Of a stretch of 64,000 bases of DNA, positions 23,168 through 31,696 are shown one piece after another. The position numbers were made by a program, and so were the translations under genes. Numbering within the stretch: position 1 is the first letter of the stretch; each line of letters opens with the position of its first letter. The notes beneath the pieces were generated by a model. The model was not told where the DNA came from. It did no database searches and was given only the letters and a program-made list of their open reading frames with translations. Location of the stretch: assembly GCA_034401795.1 (NCBI GenBank), contig CM067372.1, positions 14,084,940-14,148,939 of the forward strand, read 5' to 3'. Source of the stretch: Chaetoderma sp. LZ-2023a. Lineage: Eukaryota; Mollusca; Caudofoveata; Chaetodermatida; Chaetodermatidae.

Positions 23168-23279
23168 AACACATTTAGTCTGCAGTTTTTGGGAGGGAAT
23201 CATGTCTATATTTAGCACAAAGATTATTTACAAATTTACTATTTAGACATATATATATATATTATAGGGGGGCGGGGGG

Positions 23280-23965
23280 GGCGGGTAATAACAACGTCCA
23301 CAGGTATCGGTTATTTTCTCTGATATGCATGTCAATGGGCGGGCCTTCACCCTGCCAAGTTGATGCCTGCCGGCTCCATTGTGTGGAGTTGGTGGATCCA
23401 GTGCGACTCCTTAGCTCTTTGCCAAATGGTTGATTTGGGGTCGAAGGGGTCTGTTGAGAGCACTTGTATGATGCGGTAGCTCACGTGTGCTCTAGTGTGG
23501 CCGTGTTTGTTAAAGTGCCAGGACATTGGTGTGTCATAACTTTCTTTCTTGTTGAAGTTTGTGATGGATCTAGTGTTCTTGGATCCGTGTCTTGAATGTT
23601 CTGAGAGTTTCGCCTACGTATTGTTGGTGGCAATATTTGCAATTCAGGAGGTAGCCAATGTTGCGTGTTTCGCAATTGCCTATAATTTTACATCTATATG
23701 TCAGCCCGGTGTGGTGGCTGGTGAAAAAACGTGTCTTCTCCATGTTGCTGTATATGGTGCAGTTTTTCGTAACACAGTGAGTTAGTGGATTGCGGTGCGT
23801 GATGGTCCTGTTGTGGGGGTCGAGTAGTTTTGCCCGGACTATACTGTCCTTGATGGTTTTGTTCCTTCTGTAGCCAAATAGGGGCTTCTCTTTGAAGGCA
23901 TCCCTACATCTTTGGCTGGTCTGTAATATTGGCCAGTATTTGTTGATTACGTTTTTTACTTGAAT
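23280..23965 (-). pseudogene. Penelope-like element fragment, GIY-YIG endonuclease end
   Basis: Minus-strand frames read NKYWPILQ..RDAFKEKPLFGYRRNK (connector), then IGYLLNCKYCHQQYVGETLR (the YVGET box with its paired Cys) and, after a frameshift near 23570, HFNKHGHTRAHVSYRIIQVL and HWIHQLHTMEPAGINL. This matches the C-terminal endonuclease that Penelope-like elements use to nick target DNA. The RT part is absent and the frame is broken. Confidence 0.85.
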
Positions 23966-24128
23966 TCACACCATTGTGAACAAGCATCAGGATATCTCAT
24001 AAGATTTGAAGTGCTTGAGATGTTGTTATTAATCTATCATATACATGTATATATTAAACCTAGTTGACATTTTCATTAACCCTTTAAATTGTCAAGATTT
24101 GTCCAAAAAATGAAAAATTTTGTTTAGT

Positions 24129-24226
24129 AAATGTCCATTTGCAGGCCAAAACTATTTTTGAAAATTTACCACTGGAATGACTGGCTCGGTTATCGGTCTT
24201 CTCTTGGCCTATAAATGGACATCCTG
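24129..24226. repeat. Hairpin repeat family B
   Basis: AATGTCCATTTGCAGGCC..TTTTTGAAAATTTACCACTG..GAATGACTGGCTCGG and a shortened inverse arm TCTTCTCTTGGCCTATAAAT. Same family as 24376, 47278, 47502, 48119 and 53728. Confidence 0.85.
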
Positions 24227-24375
24227 AAGAGCAGCTGCAGAGGCCGGTTCTGGGTGGCATGACCATTAAATGGTTAAATAACTTGATCACTCACATACTC
24301 AGCTAAGAATGTATATGTTAAGTAACTGCTTAATGGTCATGATGGTCACAACCCGCCTCAGCAGCAGTCTTGATG

Positions 24376-24506
24376 AATGGCAAATTACAGGCCACGAAAG
24401 AAGTGGGTTTTTTTTTTAGAAATTACCACTGGAATAACTGACTCGACAACCGAGCCAGACATTTCAGGAGTAAGTAGTTTTCTCTCAGCCTGTAAATGGA
24501 TATTCA
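24376..24506. repeat. Hairpin repeat family B (diverged)
   Basis: Arms around TACCACTGGAATAACTGACTCG and CGAGCCAGACATTTCAGGAG; the outer arms end in GGCAAATTACAGG and CCTGTAAATGGA. Confidence 0.75.
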
Positions 24507-24719
24507 TTATGCAAACATCTCAATTTTCCAGACCAATCTTGACTATTAAAGTGAATAAGTAGCATATTTAAACACTAACTATCTGGCAACTGTGCCAATG
24601 ATGCTCATGTTCAAAGTATCTGTGCGATTTGAGAATAGTTATGAAAACTATTTTCCAGTGATTCACCAGTCCTTATTATACAATACATGTAAATAAATTA
24701 GTATGTATTCTCTACTCAC

Positions 24720-24804
24720 TGATGCCATTACTGTCCTTCTCCTCCACATCGCTCGCTAACCGGAACAAGTTTGGACGATGCTTTTCTAATGTTTCATATA
24801 ATTC
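24720..24804 (-). CDS. GGA: GGA exon: GAT three-helix bundle, middle
   Basis: Encodes ELYETLEKHRPNLFRLASDV and then EEKDSNGI plus one split base. This matches the GAT helix that in mammals reads ELY/F..CE..RP.LFRLAS (family knowledge). The acceptor is CTTCTAG and the donor GTGAGT. It ends in phase 1, matching the next exon. Confidence 0.93.
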
Positions 24805-24875
24805 CTAGAAGCAGAACAATGACAGATTATATATATTTATTTACTAGGGTATATTTTCATGCTTTAGGCGTAGTA

Positions 24876-25040
24876 ACTGTGTGCGTGCGTTCGTGCGTGT
24901 GCATGTGTGTGCGTGTGTGCGTGTGTGTGATTGAGCGTGGTTGGGCAGGTAGGCATTGGTGGATGAGTGGGAAGGGTCGGTGAGTGAGTATGTGCGAAAG
25001 AGGGAGATGAGTGAGTGAGTGCGTACAAGCTTGTGCACGT
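24876..25040. repeat. GT-rich microsatellite and GAGTGA repeats
   Basis: Degenerate (GTGTGC)n at 24880-24930 followed by GAGTGAGTGA-type repeats to 25022. It lies in the 264-bp intron between two GAT exons. Confidence 0.85.
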
Positions 25041-25068
25041 GAGTGCGCATGTATGGTCATACACGGAC

Positions 25069-25206
25069 CTTCATCATGTCCTTATCTTCCTCCTTTGATG
25101 AGTTACTGTCATAGTGCTGTAGCATCTCAGAGAGAACTTTTACATTATTATTGATAGTTTCTAATTCATTTATTCGCCTCGTCACTCGTTCCATACGAGA
25201 GGTATC
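25069..25206 (-). CDS. GGA: GGA exon: GAT three-helix bundle, first part
   Basis: Forty-six codons beginning DTSRMERVTRRINELETINN and continuing NNVKVLSEMLQHYD, then an acidic/serine stretch ending KDMMK. It matches the first long helix and loop of the GAT triple-helix bundle, which contacts ubiquitin and Rabaptin-5 in known GGAs. The acceptor is GTCATCAG and the donor is the less usual GTCCGT. Confidence 0.93.
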
Positions 25207-25508
25207 CTGATGACAAAAACACAAATAATCAATACATGTATGAAAACAGACAAACAGTTTGTTCTAATTATCACACATGTATGTAAACAAACATACAGTT
25301 TGTTCTAATCACACAGAGAGTTACTGTGAAAGAGCATTTCTCCTGAGATGCCTTAGTGATGTAAATAAAGATGGTTTCATAAATACATGTACTGGCACGC
25401 AGTTTTGTAAGAATTCAGCAAGAATAATGCTATTGAGAACCGTCATAGTAATAGATTTTTGTATTTTAAATGATCACACCTGTATAATGTAACACTGTAT
25501 AGGCCTAC

Positions 25509-25589
25509 CTCTCTGACCATGCTTTTAATTAACCTGTTTGCAGCCTGTAGATCCTCAGGATTTTTGCTTTTAAGTAATCGCGCCAGCAA
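25509..25589 (-). CDS. GGA: GGA exon: GAT N-terminal hook, Arf-binding
   Basis: Twenty-seven codons beginning LLARLLKSKNPEDLQAANRL. This is the helix-loop-helix hook of the GAT domain that binds GTP-loaded Arf. The Asn in AANRL corresponds to the residue needed for Arf binding in mammalian GGA (Asn194 in human GGA1, from family knowledge). The acceptor is TATTTCAG and the donor GTAGGC. The intron upstream of it is about 16.5 kb. Confidence 0.95.
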
Positions 25590-25734
25590 CTGAAATAAAA
25601 AGCAATGTGTCGTTAGTCAGAATTTCTGATTAGATTTTGACTAAATCTATGTAACTGCAACTAAAACATGATCACTGTACAAATAAACAGTGAAAATGAC
25701 TCAATCGCCTTTCATGTCTACCTTACATAAATCA

Positions 25735-25930
25735 TTAACCCTTACCACTCTGATGTCAACATTCTATCTCTCAGTGTGTCAACAGCAAAGAAACTAGTAT
25801 ACATTTTCAACAATTTTGTTGGAACATGTTGCTGTCATCGCCCACCAAATCTGTTGAACAATGAACACCAGTTCATCTTTTAATTTAATTTGAAAATTTA
25901 GTTTTTCTATCAGAGTGGTATGGGTTAAAT
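25735..25930. repeat. Inverted repeat family D
   Basis: Outer ends CCCTTACCACTCTGATGTCA and ATCAGAGTGGTATGGGTT are inverse; the interior TCAACAATTTTGTTGGAACA relates loosely to 22375-22592. Confidence 0.7.
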
Positions 25931-26560
25931 AATTCATTATATTCATTTAACTAATTCAGTTAATTTGGAGGCAAGTACAAACATGCTATAGTTGTCATTT
26001 AGGCTGTCTTGTCATACAAGTCTAACATTTGACAGACAAGGAGACACTAGGTATGAAGCACAACTATAAATCACTTATATTCAGATACAGTGAGAAGCTG
26101 ATCTGTCAGCAATTTTATGATAACATATAATGGAGGATTCCAGTTTATACATCAATCATATGACATCATAATCAGAGTCTAGATAAAGATGGGCGGAGCA
26201 TAGCTTTTAGTTGTATATTCTCTTAGTCTACAACTGGAGGTTTGCCAAAACCCATGTACAAGTTAGAGTTATTCAAAGGTTAAAGATATCTGCTCCATTA
26301 AATCAGTTTATCTTGTTTCTTTCAGGAGTGCATGATGCTGTGATGACTGAGTACATCATTCAAATACTGATATTAAATATCAGTAGAAAGACACAGAGAT
26401 CAAGAAACTGACAAAGTGGACATTAAAACCTATGCTAGATAGGCTTCTAAGTTTTAGTTGTAACCCGCAACAATTGATTCAGTCAGACATCTGTCTTTCA
26501 AATATTTTACATTTCGGACAAAGCCGCCTACATGATAACTACATGTATAAAGCATACATC
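25931..26560. other. Intronic sequence, nothing recognised
   Basis: No gene or clear repeat structure; the left limit of composite repeat copy 2 may lie in its right part. Confidence 0.45.
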
Positions 26561-26564
26561 CATC

Positions 26565-27095
26565 AAATAAACTGAAAAATCCAATATGGCCAAAAAATAT
26601 ATACATTTTTATTGATCCACAGCAGCCATGTTTTTTACCTACATGTATCAACTTCCCGTGAACAAACTTTAACAGCCCTTATTGCCTAATCATATCTTCC
26701 AAATTTCAGCCCAATCGGTTGAAGTTGTTTTTGCGAAAGCTTTTAGGCTTCCAAGATGGCAGCTGAAGCATTTGGCCAATCAAGTTCACTTGAACAAACT
26801 TGGTTCAGCTCTTGCCCTAGACGATATTTTGTGAGTTTTGAATCGAGCCACAATGAGGTTTCGGAGAACCAATTTAAAGAAGTCGTCAAGATTCAAGATG
26901 TCCGCCAGCCAAATAGGCTGATCGGCTTCGTTTGAACAAACTTGGATCAATATGCCATAAGGATGCTTCCTGCCAAATATAATTGAAATCGTCCAGGTGG
27001 TGCTTGAGTTGCTTTTAAAAAAATTGATGTATGAATGGATGGCCAGTCGCCATGGCATCATGAACTGACTGCTCACTTACCAGGTGAGTTAATAA
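26565..27095 (+). mobile_element. Composite repeat family X, copy 2 (3' part)
   Basis: Matches 55740-56297 of copy 4: GGCCAATCAAGTTC..TTGAACAAACTTGGTTCAGC, TTTTGTGAGTTTTGAATCGA, GATGCTTCCTGCCAAATAT, and the end CTCACTTACCAGGTGAGTTAA. The next copy starts right after it at 27111. Confidence 0.8.
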
Positions 27096-27114
27096 TAAGT
27101 ATGATAATAATAAC

Positions 27115-28446
27115 AAGAGGCCCAAGGAGCCTGTATCACTCACAAGGGGCCTGTATCACTCACAAGGAGCCTGTATCACTCAGCAGGGGCCTGTATCACT
27201 CAGCAGGGGCCTGTGTCCCTCACCATGGGCCTGTATCACTCACAAGAGGCCTGTATCACTCACCAGGGGCCTGTATCACTCACCAGGGGCCTGTATCACT
27301 CACAAGGGGCCTGTATCACTCACAAGGGGCCTGTATCACTCACCAGGGGCCTGTATCACTCACCAGGGGCCTGTATCACTCACCAGGGGCCTGTATCACT
27401 CACAAGGGGCCTGTATCACTCACAAGAGGCCTGTATCACTCACCAGGGGCCTGTATCACTCACCAGGGGGCTGTATCACTCACAAGGAGCCTGTATCACT
27501 CACAAGGGGCCTGTATCACTCACAAGGGGCCTGTATCACTCACAAGGAGCCTGTATCACTCAGCAGGGGCCTGTATCACTCAGCAGGGGCCTGTGTCACT
27601 CACCATGGGCCTGTATCACTCACAAGAGGCCTGTATCACTCACCAGGGGCCTGTATCACTCACCAGGGGCCTGTATCACTCACAAGGGGCCTGTATCACT
27701 CACAAGGGGCCTGTTTCACTCACAAGAGGCCTGTATCACTCACAAGGGGCCTGTATCACTCACAAGGAGCCTGTATCACTCAGCAGGGGCCTGTATCACT
27801 CAGCAGGGGCCTGTGTCACTCACCATGGGCCTGTATCACTCACCAGGGGCCTGTATCACTCACCAGGGGCCTGTATCACTCACCAGGGGCCTGTATCACT
27901 CACAAGGGGCCTGTATCACTCACAAGGAGCCTGTATCACTCAGCAGGGGCCTGTATCACTCAGCAGGGGCCTGTATCACTCACAAGGGGCCTGTATCACT
28001 CACAAGGGGCCTGTATCACTCACAAGGAGCCTGTATCACTCAGCAGGGGCCTGTATCACTCAGCAGGGGCCTGTGTCACTCACCATGGGCCTGTATCACT
28101 CACAAGAGGCCTGTATCACTCACAAGAGGCCTGTATCACTCACCAGGGGCCTGTATCACTCACCAGGGGCCTGTATCACTCACCAGGGGCCTGTATCACT
28201 CACAAGGGGCCTGTATCACTCACCAGGGGCCTGTATCACTCACCAGGGGCCTGTATCACTCACCAGGGGCCTCTATCACTCACCAGGGGCCTGTATCACT
28301 CACCAGGGGCCTGTATCACTCACCAGGGGTCTGTATCACTCACCAGGGGCCTGTATCACTCACCAGGGGCCTGTATCACTCACCAGGGGCCTGTATCACT
28401 CACCAGGGGCCTGTATCACTCACAAGGGGCCTGTATGACGCACCAG
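27115..28446. repeat. 20-bp minisatellite, left block (about 66 units)
   Basis: Strict 20-bp period, consensus GGGGCCTGTATCACTCACCA, with variants CACAAGGGGCC, CAGCAGGGGCC, CACAAGGAGCC and CACCATGGGCC. The variants occur in ordered blocks, indicating higher-order duplications of about 440 bp. It arises from the 5' end of repeat family X. The long open frames across it reflect the absence of stops in the unit. Confidence 0.98.
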
Positions 28447-29977
28447 TAGGGTTGGGCGATATTGCTCAAGGTATGACGATATCGGTATCTCATTAAAATA
28501 CCGCGGTATCACGATATATCGTCATTTGGGTGAGGTGTGGAGTTAGGGTGTAAACATAGAATAACATGTATTTCAAATTGGTGGTGTCTGCAAGTTATTT
28601 TCATTAAATTTGTTGCATTGAAACCATGAATTAAGATCGCCATGATTACCATTTCCGCATATTTAATACACGAAATTCCACACTTTGACACCCTTCAATA
28701 TACAGTTTAAAGCAACGAATGTAATGCAACTAATCCATCACAAATAAGAAAAATAAAGGATTTTCTTCTGTTCTTGTGTTGTATTTTATGTTATCTTTAC
28801 CTCACGCTTTACCTCACGACAACTGTCCAAAGATTGAGCAAGGAATACGCATTAACTTCATCGCGCAGAAAGGAATTCTGCAGAACGAAATCTGATTGGC
28901 CGCCGTATCATACTTGAGCCAATCAGAATTCACACTGCAGAATTCCGACAGCTGTTATCATGGCCGCTGCTAGCATAGACGATGCAAATTAATAAAATAA
29001 CACTGCATGATTTTGAACGAGAACGAGCGTGAAGACTGGAAACAATTATATCAGATTTTATTTGGTCTGTAATATTAAATACTAATTTGCCCCATTGTAG
29101 ACCTATTCAAATTCGCTCACTACTTAGCAGGTTTATCCATTGATCTCAAGGCGTAGCCGGGATGTGTGAAATTAACCCAGTTAACTCTGCAGCCAAGACT
29201 GCCACAACTGATAGAAAACTGGAAATAATTAGGCCTAAATTCTTTATTTTAAGGACGTTTCTCACTTAGAATAAATCCGTAATGTTATATGTGGAATGAA
29301 TTTTGATCTGATTCGTTTAAAAATGCTAAATATATTGTATAAAGTAACATAAAAACGTATAACGGTAAAGCAAGAGATTAACCGCCCCCTCACCCACCGT
29401 TCCAAGCTGTGGTATTGATAAGGGATTAAGTGTGTATCGACCTCAAAAGTTTTAAAGTTTAAATCTTTCACGGTCAGAAGAATGTTTAACCATGCAGATC
29501 AATGACTAATGGATAAATAGCTTGACCTGTAGTAATGATGTCATCAGAATGAAATGTGGGTAGTGCAAATGGTATTCCACACTGACTAATACTCAGAATG
29601 AGGCAAGAAAAAACATGGCGTCGTCTATTTATGCAATTATGAAAAGTGAACAACAAAGGATTATTTTGTACTTTAAATCATTTTATTAGCGCAAACAAAC
29701 CATGAATTAAATGAACACAGATTATTTTGGAGTTTATTAAGTTTTTATTACCTTAGACAAAGACTAGATTATTACTTAAAGACTATTACTGGACCGAATA
29801 GAGGTAAGAGTATGACATTTCTAACTTAGTTATTTATATTATGCTCACAGTTAAAAGTGCAATATCGTCCTGTCGGTATTGACAACATTTACGATTTTTC
29901 GTAATTATGACGATTTCGGTATCGGTATTCGGTATATCGCGATATTGACGATAATATCGAAAAATCGCCCAACCCTA
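28447..29977. mobile_element. Non-autonomous hAT-type element with 8-bp target duplication
   Basis: Termini TAGGGTTGGGCGATATTG and CGATATT..GAAAAATCGCCCAACCCTA are inverted. Flanks are CGCACCAG (28439-28446) and CTCACCAG (29978-29985), an 8-bp duplication with one mismatch, and the duplication lies inside a 20-bp repeat unit. No transposase is seen. Subterminal GATATCGGTATC/GGTATCGGTATT motifs add secondary inverted repeats. Confidence 0.88.
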
Positions 29978-30232
29978 CTCACCAGGGGCCTGTATCACTC
30001 ACCAGGGGCCTGTATCACTCACCAGGGGCCTGTATCACTCACCAGGGGTCTGTATCACTCACCAGGGGCCTGTATCACCCACAACGGGCCTGTATCACTC
30101 ACCAGGGGCCTGTATCACTCACCAGGGGCCTGTATCACTCACCAGGGGCCTGTATCACTCACAAGGGGCCTGTATCACTCACCAGGGGCCTGTATCACTC
30201 ACAAGGGGCCTGTATCACTCACCAGGAACATT
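29978..30232. repeat. 20-bp minisatellite, right block (about 12 units)
   Basis: Continuation of the array at 27115-28446 beyond the hAT insertion, ending ACTCACCAGGAACATTGACA where the ordinary family X sequence resumes. Confidence 0.97.
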
Positions 30233-30561
30233 GACATTTCAACTAATCTTTATTGAGTTCTACATCAATCAGTGCCGCTTCCAATGACTTTCAGTCAAAA
30301 TGGTTTAATTTTCGAAATATTGATAACAGTGCTAACAATAGAAATTGATGACATACAGTCAAACTTGTATTAAGACACCACCCAAAGGGAGAATCAGAAG
30401 GCAGTCTCTTACGGCAGCTGGTTTCTTAATAAAGTTTCAAATACATTGCTTAATTGGATTTATCAAATGACGAAATAGTCTCTAAAGGCAGGTAGTCTCT
30501 TAAACCGTTCACCCATAAATCCTGGAAAAGGTATATACTTTATGATATAAAACCTATTTTC

Positions 30562-30640
30562 TTGAATATTTTGAAAATAATTTTACTTGAAACCATTGTA
30601 CCGTAGACTTCCAGTCAAATTGATTTCAAAATATTCAACA
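30562..30640. repeat. Hairpin repeat family A
   Basis: TTGAATATTTTGAAAATAAT arm and AAATTGATTTCAAAATATTC arm, with a diverged loop. It lies inside family X copy 3. Confidence 0.85.
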
Positions 30641-30778
30641 GTTTTTCTGCATGGATGCCTTGAAAATGCGATATACTGTAGGGAATTCATGGGTGAAAGG
30701 GTTAATATACGTGGTCTTTATAGCAGGTTTAACTGAGAGTATTCCAAACCATTCATTTAACACATGTACATCTCCCTG

Positions 30779-31000
30779 AATAAACGAAATCAAGGATTTC
30801 TTTTTTCACGAGAGAGTTGATACTTACCTCCCTAATACTTTTGATATTGCTAAATATTGGCTTTCACTAAATAAACACTCAGATTAAAACAGTTAGGTGC
30901 CCCTACTGGGCAGGGAGTCAGAGCATAGTCTGGCGGATGCCAGCCCCACCACCGCGCATGCGCAGACTAGCACTTCCTCTGACTAATTTATTGGCTGATA
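30779..31000. repeat. DIRS D2 left inverted terminal repeat
   Basis: Inverse of about 37600-37794 from TACTTACCTCCCTAATACTT inward through GTTAGGTGCCCCTACTGGGC and GCGCATGCGCAGACTAGCAC. The outermost 30 bp (AAACGAAATCAAGGATTTC) is unique to this end. Confidence 0.95.
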
Positions 31001-31064
31001 CACATGCAACTATAAAGAGCCTGAAGACCGAGCCTCTGTGGGGTGGAGAGGCCGGGTCCGTATC

Positions 31065-31165
31065 TAGGGAGGTAAGTATCAACTCTCTCGTGAAAAAAGA
31101 AATCCTTGATTTCGTTTATTTCACATCAAGAGTATACTTACCTCCCTAATACTTTTGATATTGCC
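31065..31165. repeat. DIRS D2 internal complementary region
   Basis: 31065-31121 is the reverse complement of the left outer end (30779-30833). 31119-31164 is the reverse complement of the right outer end (37749-37794). They overlap at ATT, the complement of the terminal AAT. This is the template used to close the circular replication intermediate in the DIRS model. Confidence 0.95.
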
Positions 31166-31696
31166 AGAATTCGACAGTGAATTCGGCGGGAGGGAGGCGA
31201 GGTCAAAAGACCAGCTCATCCCTATACGCTTTTCTGCGTTTAAGGCACTTAAACTTCTGAAACTGTATGAAAAAACAGTCAGGATTTGACTAACCATCGG
31301 ATAACACCCCCGATGTATGAGAGATGACCGAATGTCATATGCGCTCCCCCCCCCTCCTTCCTGGGAGGAAGAGTCGAATGACCTCAATGTCCTATACGCT
31401 CTCTACGTACAAGTGCCATGTACTACAGGACAGAGACGAAAAAACTCCATTTTCGTATACTCTCAACAATGAACCACATAAATACACAAAACCATCATCA
31501 TATAAATAACGGGTAACGTGACAAGACAATCAACAATGGACAACACATACACAAGACTGACCTTGTTGAAATGGCTGCTGACATCCTCTTCCCATTGGTG
31601 AAGATCGATGCAGTCCCAAATTAGTGGTTGTTTCCATAAATTAATTGTGAAATATATAAGCAATGAGGAAACCCCATCAAAAATATATATGCCTAG
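31166..31696 (-). other. DIRS D2 3' untranslated region
   Basis: Between the recombinase stop and the internal complementary region. No domain or repeat recognised. Confidence 0.6.

Noticed and set aside
27115-28446. CRISPR-like array
   Set aside because: Units are contiguous with no unique spacers and the DNA is eukaryotic; it is a minisatellite. The same applies to 18950-20160 and 43405-44609.
27035-28496. Open frames of 467 and 427 codons across the 20-bp array
   Set aside because: They are a 20-residue periodic translation of a 20-bp repeat lacking stops, present in more than one frame; no splice sites or domain.
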